Shown: positions 25,918 through 33,372 of the stretch, piece after piece | Layout: every line of letters starts with the position of its first letter | How positions within the stretch are numbered: position 1 is the stretch's first letter | Origin: Romeriopsis navalis LEGE 11480 | GTDB lineage: Bacteria; Cyanobacteriota; Cyanobacteriia; Leptolyngbyales; Leptolyngbyaceae | Assembly: GCF_015207035.1 (NCBI RefSeq) | Contig: NZ_JADEXQ010000069.1 | Location: 1-33,372 of the forward strand | Length of the DNA: 33,372 bases | Direction of reading: 5' to 3' | Program-made: the position numbers and the translations under genes | Notes under the pieces: generated by a model | What the model was told of the DNA's origin: nothing | What the model saw: the letters and a program-made list of their open reading frames with translations, nothing else | Databases searched by the model: none

Positions 25918-28900
25918 ATGACGGCAGCGATTCCCACCTTGTCGAGCCAATACGATCCGACCCAAAGTGAAGCCAAATGGCAGCAGTTTTGGGAGGATAA
26001 TCAGATCTTTAAGGCCGACCCGAGCCAGGGTGGAGAAACCTATAGTGTCGTCATCCCGCCGCCGAATGTGACGGGTCGCCTGCATATGGGCCATGCCTTT
26101 AACACCTCATTGATTGATACGTTAGTGCGCTACCACCGGATGACCGGCAAAAATACGCTCTGCCTGCCCGGTACGGATCACGCCAGTATTGCGGTCCAAA
26201 CGATTCTCGAAAAGCAACTGCAGGCCGAAGGGAAAACCCGCGAAGATGTTGGCCGTGAGGAATTTCTCAAACGGGCCTGGGAATGGCGACAGGAATCGGG
26301 CGGCGAGATTGTCAATCAATTGCGGCGTTTGGGCTATTCTGTCGATTGGACCCGGGAACGCTTTACCTTAGACGAGGGATTGTCCCAGTCTGTGCTGGAA
26401 GCCTTTATCAAACTCTACGAAGAAGGCTTAATTTATCGCGGTAAGTATTTGGTCAACTGGTGTCCTGCCAGCCAGTCAGCCGTGTCGGATCTCGAAGTCG
26501 AACAGAAAGAAGTGGATGGCAAACTCTGGCACTTCCAATATCCGTTTGTCGCAGGTGAAGGCTATGTCGAAATCGCCACAACGCGCCCGGAAACGATGCT
26601 CGGTGATACGGCGGTGGCGGTTAATCCGAATGATGAGCGATATAAAGACCTCGTTGGCAAAATGCTGAAGTTACCGTTGGTCGATCGCGAAATTCCCGTG
26701 ATCGCCGACGAACATGTTGACCCAGAGTTTGGGACGGGTTGCGTTAAAGTCACCCCGGCCCATGACCCCAATGACTTTGAGATGGGCGTGCGTCATAGCC
26801 TACCTTTCATCAACATCCTGAACAAAGACGGTTCGATTAACGAGAATGGTGGCGATTTCCAAGGCCAAGATCGGTTCGAAGCGCGGAAGAATGTCCTAGC
26901 GGCCTTGGATGAAGTTGGTTCATTGGTCCAAATCGAGGACCATAAACATACGGTGCCCTATAGCGATCGCGGCAAGGTGCCCGTCGAACCGCTACTGTCG
27001 ACCCAATGGTTTGTCAAAATTGATCCGCTTTCCAGTGAAGCGCTGGGCGAACTCGATGACCAGAATTCTCCTGAGTTTGTCCCAGCCCGCTGGACGAAGG
27101 TTTACCGTGATTGGCTGACGAATCTGCGTGACTGGTGTATTTCGCGGCAGCTTTGGTGGGGCCATCAGATTCCAGCTTGGTATGTTGTGAGTGAAACGGA
27201 CGGCAAAATCACCGACAATTCACCGTTTGTTGTGGCACATAATACGGCGGAAGCCCAGGCCAAGGCGATCGCAGAATATGGTGAAGGTGCACAGATTGAG
27301 CAGGATCCAGATGTCTTAGATACTTGGTTCTCCTCGGGGCTGTGGCCGTTTTCGACTTTAGGCTGGCCCGAGCAAACGGACGATTTAGCCCAGTACTACC
27401 CCACGAGTACTTTAGTTACGGGCTTTGACATTATTTTCTTTTGGGTGGCCCGTATGACCATGATGGCGGGTCATTTCACCGGCAAAATGCCGTTTGAACA
27501 TGTCTACATCCACGGTTTGGTGCGGGATGAAAATGGCGAAAAAATGTCGAAGTCAAAGAACAACGGCATTGATCCATTGCTGCTAATTGAGCAGTATGGC
27601 ACCGATGCCTTGCGGTTTGCGATGATTCGCGAAGTTGCGGGTGCGGGTCAAGATATTCGTCTGGACTTCAACCGCAAAACCAATGAATCAAAGACCGTGG
27701 AGGGGGCGCGTAACTTCAACAATAAGCTGTGGAATGCGTCGCGCTTTGTGTTGATGAATCTGGACGGTCAGACCCCGGCTCAACTCGGAGTCGCGGATCA
27801 GGCAAAACTGGAATTAAGCGATCGCTGGATTCTGTCGCGCTTTAACCAAGTAACGCAGACGATGCGGCGTGATATTGAGCAGCATGCTCTGGGTGAAGCG
27901 GCGAAGCTGATCTACGAATTTATCTGGGGCGATTTTTGTGACTGGTATATCGAGCTGGTGAAGTCGCGCCTCAATGGTGAGGACAAAGCCTCGCGCAAAG
28001 TCGCTCAGCAAACCCTCGCCCATGTGCTTGAAGGGATTCTGAAGCTGTTGCACCCCTTTATGCCGCATATTACCGAGGAAATCTGGCATACCCTGACCCA
28101 ACAGCCCGCCGCCGAAATTATTAGTTTGGCGAAGGAAGTCTACCCAGAGGTGGATGCTGCGTTGATTGATTCTGAGTTAGAACAAGATTTCACGTTGCTA
28201 ATCGGCACTATTCGCACTGTCCGTAATTTGCGGGCCGAAGCTGGGATTAAACCCGGTGAGCGAATCGAGGCGTTGATGCAAACGGAAAGCGATCGTGAGC
28301 ATCGGGTTTTGACGGATGGTTGGTTCTATATCAAGGATCTGGCTAAAGTTGATCACTTGAGTGTGAGCCAACCCAATGGGGCGCGGACCATGCCGATCTC
28401 CGACGAGGAGCTGGCAATTTTTGATCGCACCCGTCCGTGGGCCGACAAATCCTGGCGTGAGATGAACTGGCAGGAACGATTGCAAATCGGCGAAGCCTTT
28501 AATTTAGTGGGTGACTTCTTCCGCACTTACCAGCGATCGCTTTTGTCATTGGGTGCTATCGGCTTGTTTGTGTTTGTGCTCGAACTTTGCAAGGCGATTT
28601 TGGAAACGGTTAATCAGGTGCCCTTCCTGCCCTCCTTCTTGGAAATTGTAGGCTTGGGGTATGCGATTTGGTATGGCAAGCAGAACATCTGGGATTCCGG
28701 CGATCGTCAACGTTTATGGCAGCAGGTACAACAACTGAAGCAAGACGTTGTCGGTACCCCTCGCTTGGTGGGTACAGCGGAGCCGACCGATGTGACAGCT
28801 GACGATGCGGCATCGGGCAATCAGATGTTTGCCGGGGTGGTTGGTACGATTCAAGTGTTGATTCCGTTAGCTGGTTTGGTCGATGTTGACGCTCTACGCG

Positions 28901-29079
28901 CCAAGCTAGAGAAGAAACTCGACAAAGCTCAAAACGAGATTAAGTCACTTTCGGGTCGTCTGGGGAATAGTAAATTTGTTGATAAAGCGCCCACCGAGGT
29001 TGTCCAGGAAGTGCGCAACTCTTTGGCGGAAGCGCAAAAGCAGTCGGAAATTATCCGCGATCGACTCGATTTGCTCTAG
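25918..29079 (+). CDS. valS: Valyl-tRNA synthetase with CAAD membrane-anchor insertion
   Basis: It charges tRNA-Val. The 1053-residue chain has HMGH (residues 56-59) and KMSKS (542-546), and the editing domain with [15 protein letters not shown]. The anticodon-binding region follows to about residue 840. Then comes an insertion (~845-950), with two hydrophobic helices (~874-896 and ~905-922, [10 protein letters not shown]), which is the CAAD domain described for cyanobacterial synthetases and known to anchor ValRS and others to thylakoid membranes. The usual C-terminal coiled coil (~985-1050) is retained. ValRS of standard bacteria is about 870-950 residues, so the extra length is the CAAD. 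Start ATG 25918 is well placed. Confidence 0.97.
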   Translation: MTAAIPTLSSQYDPTQSEAKWQQFWEDNQIFKADPSQGGETYSVVIPPPNVTGRLHMGHAFNTSLIDTLVRYHRMTGKNTLCLPGTDHASIAVQTILEKQLQAEGKTREDVGREEFLKRAWEWRQESGGEIVNQLRRLGYSVDWTRERFTLDEGLSQSVLEAFIKLYEEGLIYRGKYLVNWCPASQSAVSDLEVEQKEVDGKLWHFQYPFVAGEGYVEIATTRPETMLGDTAVAVNPNDERYKDLVGKMLKLPLVDREIPVIADEHVDPEFGTGCVKVTPAHDPNDFEMGVRHSLPFINILNKDGSINENGGDFQGQDRFEARKNVLAALDEVGSLVQIEDHKHTVPYSDRGKVPVEPLLSTQWFVKIDPLSSEALGELDDQNSPEFVPARWTKVYRDWLTNLRDWCISRQLWWGHQIPAWYVVSETDGKITDNSPFVVAHNTAEAQAKAIAEYGEGAQIEQDPDVLDTWFSSGLWPFSTLGWPEQTDDLAQYYPTSTLVTGFDIIFFWVARMTMMAGHFTGKMPFEHVYIHGLVRDENGEKMSKSKNNGIDPLLLIEQYGTDALRFAMIREVAGAGQDIRLDFNRKTNESKTVEGARNFNNKLWNASRFVLMNLDGQTPAQLGVADQAKLELSDRWILSRFNQVTQTMRRDIEQHALGEAAKLIYEFIWGDFCDWYIELVKSRLNGEDKASRKVAQQTLAHVLEGILKLLHPFMPHITEEIWHTLTQQPAAEIISLAKEVYPEVDAALIDSELEQDFTLLIGTIRTVRNLRAEAGIKPGERIEALMQTESDREHRVLTDGWFYIKDLAKVDHLSVSQPNGARTMPISDEELAIFDRTRPWADKSWREMNWQERLQIGEAFNLVGDFFRTYQRSLLSLGAIGLFVFVLELCKAILETVNQVPFLPSFLEIVGLGYAIWYGKQNIWDSGDRQRLWQQVQQLKQDVVGTPRLVGTAEPTDVTADDAASGNQMFAGVVGTIQVLIPLAGLVDVDALRAKLEKKLDKAQNEIKSLSGRLGNSKFVDKAPTEVVQEVRNSLAEAQKQSEIIRDRLDLL

Positions 29080-29228
29080 CTTGCTCTACTCTAAGCGGTG
29101 CCTCTTGCGTTAGATGTTCCGTAGAAATACGGACGTACTTCCCGAAAACTTCATGATTCATCGGGGCTTTCCTGCGTAAAGCTACACTATCGATTCAGAT
29201 TGCCTGTTGTACGATGAGATTAACTGGT

Positions 29229-29281
29229 CTTCGCTGGTTGTGCTATCCGGGCGATCATCGCCCACACAATCGCTCGCGAAG
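29229..29281 (+). ncRNA. Structured element upstream of the coiled-coil protein gene (leader or small RNA candidate)
   Basis: A nested hairpin: CTTCGC (29229-29234) with GCGAAG (29276-29281); an 8-bp stem TGGTTGTG (29235-29242) with CACAATCG (29265-29272), two wobbles included; and an inner GGGCG (29249-29253) with CGCCC (29259-29263). It lies about 90 nt before ATG 29371 and has no T run, so it is not a terminator. It may be a cis-acting leader or a small RNA. Confidence 0.35.
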
Positions 29282-29370
29282 GGCGGGATTGTATCTCCGT
29301 GCGATTTGCATTCCTTCTGGTTCCTGATTTGTCCAAGTTAATGTTTGAGTCCCTCAAATAGACCACAATG

Positions 29371-29868
29371 ATGCTTCACTTGGCTCAAGTTCACCAGCAA
29401 GCACCTTCCCAACCGCCAGGGTTGAAACTTTTGGCGGCCCAAGAGGTGGGCGATGCTTGGACAGTTTTAACCGGCGAGGTGCTGTTGCCACCGGAGCAGG
29501 CGGATAAGGTTAAGCCCGCTCAGCTTGTCCTGGCTGATTTATCCCCTGACAATGAAGTCTTGCAGTTGCAAGATGCGAAAGATTGGGTTTTAGAAATTAT
29601 TCAAAGTCACCTTGGTGATGCGACGATTCCGACGTTGCTCAAAGACGAAGTGGAACGAGCCGAGCAATGGCGTCAGTCCTTGACTTTGCAAAGCCAAGAA
29701 CTGGATCGGCGGGCCTTAGAAATGGAGGCGCGCCGCGAGCAAATTCAAGAGTTAGAAGAGAACCTCAAACAAGAGCGACGTGATTTAGAGCTCCAGCGGG
29801 AGCAGCTTGGTCAAGCCCAGCAGCAGTTTGAGATGCTGCGCAATCAACTGAGTGATCAGTCGGTCTAG
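29371..29868 (+). CDS. Conserved cyanobacterial coiled-coil protein, function unknown
   Basis: A 165-residue soluble protein. The N-terminal half (LHLAQVHQQAP, GDAWTVLTGEVLLPPEQAD, QLQDAKDWVLEIIQSHL) is a small globular domain that I recall from cyanobacterial hypothetical proteins. From residue ~98 a continuous heptad-like coiled coil begins (VERAEQWRQSLTLQSQELD and LEENLKQERRDLELQREQL). No membrane segment or catalytic motif is seen. ATG 29371 or the adjacent ATG 29368 starts it. It is followed by a terminator shared with convergent hisB. The coiled coil suggests a structural or oligomerising role, no more. Confidence 0.8.
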   Translation: MLHLAQVHQQAPSQPPGLKLLAAQEVGDAWTVLTGEVLLPPEQADKVKPAQLVLADLSPDNEVLQLQDAKDWVLEIIQSHLGDATIPTLLKDEVERAEQWRQSLTLQSQELDRRALEMEARREQIQELEENLKQERRDLELQREQLGQAQQQFEMLRNQLSDQSV

Positions 29869-29934
29869 GCTGGTCACTCTCGTTTCACCATGGATGTTTG
29901 TCGTTGGTTGGCTGAGGAATCTTGAGTTTAAACG

Positions 29935-29974
29935 AAACCGCTGACTGGCCTCAATCGGAGTCAGTCAGCGGTTT
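29935..29974. terminator. Bidirectional terminator between the coiled-coil protein gene and hisB
   Basis: AAACCGCTGACTG (29935-29947) and CAGTCAGCGGTTT (29962-29974) form a 13-bp perfect stem with a 14-nt loop; T-rich tracts are modest on both strands. Confidence 0.8.
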
Positions 29975-30018
29975 GAGCTTTTAAAGCTGGTCAATTTAGC
30001 GCCTAATCGCCGTGGCTG

Positions 30019-30651
30019 TTACAAAACGCCCTTGGAACTGGGGATCTCATGGGCGCGGCGCGGATCAACCTCAGTGGCCATGCGCATGGCCCGCGCGAAG
30101 GCTTTGAAGGTTGCCTCAATAATGTGGTGCGAGTTAATTCCGTCTAACTGGCGAATATGCAAGGTCATCTGCGAGTGGTTGACGATCGCCACAAAAAATT
30201 CTCGTACAAGCTGTGTATCGTAGGTGCCTACCCGCTGCGTGGGGATCGCCAAGCCATAGGCTAAATGTGGCCGACCGGAGAAATCGAGTGTGACCTGCAC
30301 GAGTGATTCATCTAAGGGCGCGAGAAAGTGGCCGAACCGCACAATCCCTTTGCGATTACCGAGGGCTTTCGCTAAGGCCATGCCCAACGTGATGCCCACG
30401 TCTTCATTGGTGTGATGGTCATCAATGTGAATATCGCCTGTGGCTTGAATGTCGAGGTCGAACAGACCGTGGGAGGCAATCTGGTGCAGCATATGGTCAA
30501 GAAAGGGAATGCCTGTATTGACGTTGCACTGTCCGGTGCCGTCCAACCCGATCGTCACGGTGACATCAGTTTCCCCAGTCTGGCGATGGACTGTTGCGGT
30601 GCGACGGGTGGGAAATGTATCTGGGACCTGAGGCCGATCGGTGGTCTGCAT
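30019..30651 (-). CDS. hisB: Imidazoleglycerol-phosphate dehydratase
   Basis: It catalyses the sixth step of histidine synthesis, dehydrating imidazoleglycerol phosphate to imidazoleacetol phosphate, with a bound Mn. The 210-residue protein is the monofunctional form typical of cyanobacteria and plants. Metal-site signatures are [28 protein letters not shown] and [21 protein letters not shown] 30651 was chosen; the ~15 N-terminal residues before [15 protein letters not shown] are variable in the family. The neighbours are not other his genes, as is usual in cyanobacteria where the pathway genes are scattered. Confidence 0.96.
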   Translation of the reverse strand: MQTTDRPQVPDTFPTRRTATVHRQTGETDVTVTIGLDGTGQCNVNTGIPFLDHMLHQIASHGLFDLDIQATGDIHIDDHHTNEDVGITLGMALAKALGNRKGIVRFGHFLAPLDESLVQVTLDFSGRPHLAYGLAIPTQRVGTYDTQLVREFFVAIVNHSQMTLHIRQLDGINSHHIIEATFKAFARAMRMATEVDPRRAHEIPSSKGVL

Positions 30652-30728
30652 AATTGAAGTGTTGCGATATTACGACAGAGATACCATTATCTCGTGAAAA
30701 GTGGCGAATTGGGATGGTGTTGCTGGGA

Positions 30729-30758
30729 CGGTGGGGCAAATTACGGTGGGGTAAATTT
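30729..30758 (+). repeat. Tandem imperfect 15-bp repeat upstream of a small membrane protein gene and hisB
   Basis: Two adjacent 15-mers, CGGTGGGGCAAATTA (30729-30743) and CGGTGGGGTAAATTT (30744-30758), differ at two positions. A 6-4-6 inverted repeat GAGATA/TATCTC lies at 30678-30693. Both are in the divergent intergenic region (30652-30861); the role is unknown. Confidence 0.5.
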
Positions 30759-30861
30759 TAGATCATGATGGCAATTCATCTAATTGAGTTCACGCAATTG
30801 CAAGAAGTCGAATATTTACCTTTAACTTAAACGTGGACAACTTACCCTTCTCGGTTCTTCT

Positions 30862-31185
30862 ATGAAGCTACTTGGTAAATTACTCGGATTTGGTTTAATG
30901 CTGCTCGGGATTTATTGGCTCGGCCAAAACATTGTGTTTACAACCCGCTACTCCTATTGGTGGCAGATGCCAATGGCTGGGGGCGCTGTATTACTTTTGC
31001 TGGGTGGCCTATGGGTGTTATTTGAAGCGCAGGATAGCGATCGTAATTTTGCTTGGATCTTGATCGGCGGGGCAATTGCGCTAACGTTTGCGAGTGGCGG
31101 TGTGATGATTCGACCCACTTCGCTCTGGAACTTCCTCCTGGGATTTTCCGCAATGTTTGGCGGCTTTAAGCTCCTTAAAACTTAA
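30862..31185 (+). CDS. Small membrane protein with about four transmembrane helices
   Basis: A 107-residue hydrophobic protein with helices at about 5-25, 38-56, 64-84 and 87-104. The short charged segment EAQDSDRNF lies between helices two and three. It starts with a positively charged MKLLGKLL. No domain is recognised; it resembles small hypothetical proteins of cyanobacteria. It has a strong terminator at 31210, making it a single-gene unit. Confidence 0.75.
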   Translation: MKLLGKLLGFGLMLLGIYWLGQNIVFTTRYSYWWQMPMAGGAVLLLLGGLWVLFEAQDSDRNFAWILIGGAIALTFASGGVMIRPTSLWNFLLGFSAMFGGFKLLKT

Positions 31186-31209
31186 ATTTAACGCGACGGT
31201 GATACGGAA

Positions 31210-31252
31210 AACGCCCCTCAATCTCGCGACTACGGAGAGATTGAGGGGCGTT
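31210..31252. terminator. Strong bidirectional hairpin between the small membrane protein gene and fabI
   Basis: A 16-bp perfect inverted repeat (31210-31225 with 31237-31252, AACGCCCCTC... and its complement) with an 11-nt loop, between convergent genes. Confidence 0.85.
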
Positions 31253-31286
31253 GAATTAATTTGCTGGAGTGACGTTCATGCCAAGA

Positions 31287-32075
31287 CTATTTCGTCCCAG
31301 TCATCCCCATAATTTCGTAGCCAGCATCGCAATAAATGATTTGACCGGTGATGCCGCTGGAGAGGTCGCTACAGAGAAAAGCCGCAGTATTACCGACTTC
31401 GGTCTGAGTAACCGTGCGCTTTAATGGTGCAACCGCTTCGACGTGATGGATCATATCGAGGATGCCACCGACGGCCGAGGACGCCAAAGTCCGAATGGGG
31501 CCCGCCGAGATGCCGTTTACCCGGATGCCTGATTCGCCCAGCTCCGATGCGAGATAGCGCACATTCATTTCGAGGGCCGACTTGGCGATGCCCATCACGT
31601 TGTAGTTCGGAATGACTTTGACCCCACCGAGGTAAGTCATCGTGATGATGCTACCGCCATCAGTCATTAGCTCCTTAGCGGCATTAGCCATGGGCACTAA
31701 TGAGTAGGCACTGATATCGAGGGCTAATTTGAAGCCATCCCGGCTAGTGGCGCTGAAGCCGCCGGTTAAATCTTCGCGCTTGGCAAAGGCCAGGCAATGC
31801 ACCAAGATATCGAGTTTGCCCCATTTTTCCTTCACCGCTTGGAAGGCACTGGCCATTTGGGCGTCGTCTTGCACGTTGAGCGGCAAGAACAAACTGGGTT
31901 CGAGCGGAGCCGTAAGGTCGGAAACTTTCCGCTCCATCTTGCCTGTGTCATCTGGGAGATAGGTGACGCCAATATTGGCCCCAGCCTTATGCAGCTGTTG
32001 GGCAATGCCCCAGGCGATCGACTTGTTGTTGGCAATCCCGGTTACCAGCGCATTTTTTCCAGTCAGGTCTAACAT
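31287..32075 (-). CDS. fabI: Enoyl-[acyl-carrier-protein] reductase (NADH)
   Basis: The last step of fatty acid elongation, reducing the trans-2-enoyl-ACP. The 262-residue length equals that of E. coli FabI. An SDR-fold protein: NADH motif VTGIANNKSIAWGIA (11-25), and active-site Tyr148, Tyr158 and Lys165 in YLGG and NYNVMGIAK. A likely Shine-Dalgarno GAGAG lies ~10 nt before the ATG. It diverges from ntcA across 371 nt. A plausible promoter is TTGCGA-16-TATTCC on the minus strand, but the match is only fair. Confidence 0.97.
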   Translation of the reverse strand: MLDLTGKNALVTGIANNKSIAWGIAQQLHKAGANIGVTYLPDDTGKMERKVSDLTAPLEPSLFLPLNVQDDAQMASAFQAVKEKWGKLDILVHCLAFAKREDLTGGFSATSRDGFKLALDISAYSLVPMANAAKELMTDGGSIITMTYLGGVKVIPNYNVMGIAKSALEMNVRYLASELGESGIRVNGISAGPIRTLASSAVGGILDMIHHVEAVAPLKRTVTQTEVGNTAAFLCSDLSSGITGQIIYCDAGYEIMGMTGTK

Positions 32076-32217
32076 AAATTTTTTCTCTCGGCGGGCCGTG
32101 TTCTGTATCGAGGCATCATATGAGGATACTGAAAGATGTTCCTATAGGGAATAGTGCTCCTGACGGAAGTCGCAAGTTTGATCAATTTGCGGCTGTTGCG
32201 ACGATGCCTGTGAAATG

Positions 32218-32260
32218 GTAGCGCAAAGCACAAAAGCTAGATGGGTTCTACGATTAATTT
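32218..32260 (+). promoter_or_regulatory. Possible NtcA-type promoter of ntcA (one mismatch)
   Basis: GTA (32218-32220), 8 nt, CAC (32229-32231) is one base from the NtcA box GTA-N8-TAC. A -10 TAATTT (TAN3T form, 32255-32260) lies 23 nt further, the canonical spacing. The ntcA gene is known to be autoregulated in some cyanobacteria. The mismatch makes this tentative. Of the 371-nt fabI-ntcA gap, the rest holds a possible short ORF (32280-32453) and a palindrome (32374-32387). Confidence 0.35.
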
Positions 32261-32279
32261 AGAGGGAGGTCATCTGGTT

Positions 32280-32453
32280 ATGACATTCTGGTTTGGTGAA
32301 AAGCAGTTTGGTGCGATATCAACTAAATTGCTTAACAAAAAACACGGCGCAAGATTTCCCGTGCTGATTAAACTAGTGAAATCACTAACTGACGACAACG
32401 TTAAACTCGCTCACCAGAGCGATCGCTATGGGACCGTCCTGCTGACATGCTAA
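32280..32453 (+). CDS. Possible short upstream ORF overlapping the ntcA start
   Basis: ATG 32280 follows GGGAGGT (32264-32270) by 9 nt, among the strongest ribosome-binding matches in the window. The 57-codon frame ends at a TAA (32451-32453) overlapping ntcA ATG 32447 by seven nt, so coupling is possible. No domain is recognised, and the composition is compatible with both coding and chance. Confidence 0.3.
   Translation: MTFWFGEKQFGAISTKLLNKKHGARFPVLIKLVKSLTDDNVKLAHQSDRYGTVLLTC
32374..32387. promoter_or_regulatory. Palindrome 60 nt upstream of ntcA, operator candidate
   Basis: TAGTGA (32374-32379), AA, TCACTA (32382-32387) forms a 6-2-6 inverted repeat. The 2-nt spacing excludes a CRP-type site with 6 nt between half-sites. 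Confidence 0.35.
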
Positions 32454-33121
32454 CTCTCTCTGAACAGGCCATTTCCAATGTGTTTCGACAAATTGGGGTG
32501 GGCAATAATTACGCGCCTTCGGTCATTTCATTTGAAAGAGGAAAAACTATTTTCTTTCCGGGTGACCCAGCCGAGCGGGTTTACTTTTTAACTAAAGGGG
32601 CGGTGAAACTATCGCGAGTTTATGAGGCGGGTGAAGAGATTACCGTGGCGCTCCTACGGGAGAACAGTGTGTTTGGCGTGTTATCGCTAATCACGGGCCA
32701 AAAGGCCGACCGGTTCTATCATGCGGTGGCATTTACGCCGGTTGAGTTGATTTCTGTGCCGATTGAGCAAGTCGAGAAGGCCCTCAATCTCAATCCGGAA
32801 TTGGCGATGTTGATGCTTCAGGGCTTATCTTCCCGGATTTTGCAGACGGAGATGATGATTGAAACCTTGGCACACCGCGATATGGGGTCGCGTTTAGTCA
32901 GTTTTCTCTTGATTTTATGTCGGGACTTTGGCGTACCGGGGCAAGATGGTGTGACGGTGGATCTGAAGTTGTCGCACCAGGCGATCGCGGAGGCCATCGG
33001 TTCGACACGGGTCACAGTGACGCGGCTGCTGGGTGATTTGCGCGATCAAAAGATGATTTCAATCCATAAGAAGAAAATCACCGTTCATAATCCTGCGACA
33101 TTAAGCGAGCAGTTTGCCTAG
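32447..33121 (+). CDS. ntcA: Global nitrogen regulator NtcA
   Basis: The CRP/FNR-family activator of cyanobacterial nitrogen assimilation, sensing 2-oxoglutarate and binding GTA-N8-TAC. The 224-residue protein has the cyclic-nucleotide-like effector domain ([27 protein letters not shown], followed by [20 protein letters not shown]) and a C-terminal helix-turn-helix ([19 protein letters not shown]). The dimerisation helix ([19 protein letters not shown]) is conserved. The first ~25 residues are divergent from those I recall in other NtcA proteins, but the body is near identical. ATG 32447 is the only in-frame start that gives the expected length. The remaining 33122-33372 holds no gene that I can support. 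Confidence 0.97.
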   Translation: MLTLSEQAISNVFRQIGVGNNYAPSVISFERGKTIFFPGDPAERVYFLTKGAVKLSRVYEAGEEITVALLRENSVFGVLSLITGQKADRFYHAVAFTPVELISVPIEQVEKALNLNPELAMLMLQGLSSRILQTEMMIETLAHRDMGSRLVSFLLILCRDFGVPGQDGVTVDLKLSHQAIAEAIGSTRVTVTRLLGDLRDQKMISIHKKKITVHNPATLSEQFA

Positions 33122-33372
33122 TGCGGTCCTTGGCCCGTTGGGTTGGCTTGAAACCGCTCATTGATGATGGGGCGGACGGTGACCCAACGATTTTCCCAAA
33201 ATCGCTATTTATAGTTGGCTCAGTTTGAGCTATGGTGATGTTTCAAGGACAATTGAATGTCATTGCTGATGCGTGAATCGCTTTCGCAGTGCCGACTGAT
33301 TGCTCTTTGAGGTTGTCTCCACACACACTTGCAATCTCGTTATAAGCAGTCTTCGTTCAGGATGTGAAGCAT

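Noticed and set aside
33122-33372. Stretch after ntcA
   Set aside because: No ORF, hairpin or conserved RNA motif could be supported; a CTCCACACACAC segment was compared with the Yfr1 motif and does not match it.

Overview
The window is chromosomal DNA from a cyanobacterium. The evidence is ntcA at the right end, a CpcS/CpeS-type phycobiliprotein lyase, a DUF760 protein, a DUF3598 protein, a valyl-tRNA synthetase carrying the membrane-anchoring CAAD insertion, a SelD fused to an NADH-dehydrogenase-like module, a group 2 sigma-70 factor, and many copies of the HIP1 octamer GCGATCGC (for example at 2376, 11104, 13241, 16321, 24713 and 26963). The genus cannot be fixed from this sequence. I saw no rRNA or tRNA genes, insertion sequences or CRISPR array.

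Layout. 1-4335 (+): 5'-truncated SelD fusion and mnmH (selenophosphate and 2-selenouridine in tRNA), a small PH-like protein, and a NOL1/NOP2/Sun-family methyltransferase lacking the usual catalytic Cys. 4336-6502 (+): a small membrane protein with a good promoter, structured leader and terminator, then UDP-GlcNAc 2-epimerase with its terminator. 6539-12525 (-): mutY, a DUF760 protein, a sensor histidine kinase, a FIST sensor protein, an iron-type alcohol dehydrogenase and an ABM monooxygenase. The last four lie head to tail with small gaps and look like one operon read right to left. 12629-15650 (-): a group 2 sigma factor with clear promoter and terminator, a phycobiliprotein lyase with terminator, a JAMM peptidase and a small membrane protein. 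15832-18798: a membrane protein ending in an L7/L12-like domain (+), sbcD (-) and a DUF3598 protein (+).

18799-22050 looks like a small accessory island: a ParDE-type toxin-antitoxin pair, a decayed second copy of the DUF3598 3' end, an A/T-rich pentapeptide-repeat membrane protein, and an Rpn-like nuclease. Core genes resume at 22069: gcvP and gcvH (-, separated by a terminator), valS (+), a coiled-coil protein (+) behind a structured upstream element, hisB (-), a small membrane protein (+), fabI (-) and ntcA (+).

Most genes are housekeeping: DNA repair (mutY, sbcD), translation (valS, mnmH), glycine cleavage (gcvP/gcvH), fatty acid, histidine and nitrogen control. The parts least explained by known annotation are the ABM/Fe-ADH/FIST/kinase operon, the L7/L12-like membrane protein, the Cys-less methyltransferase, the toxin-antitoxin pair between a gene and its relic, and the structured leaders at 4556 and 29229.
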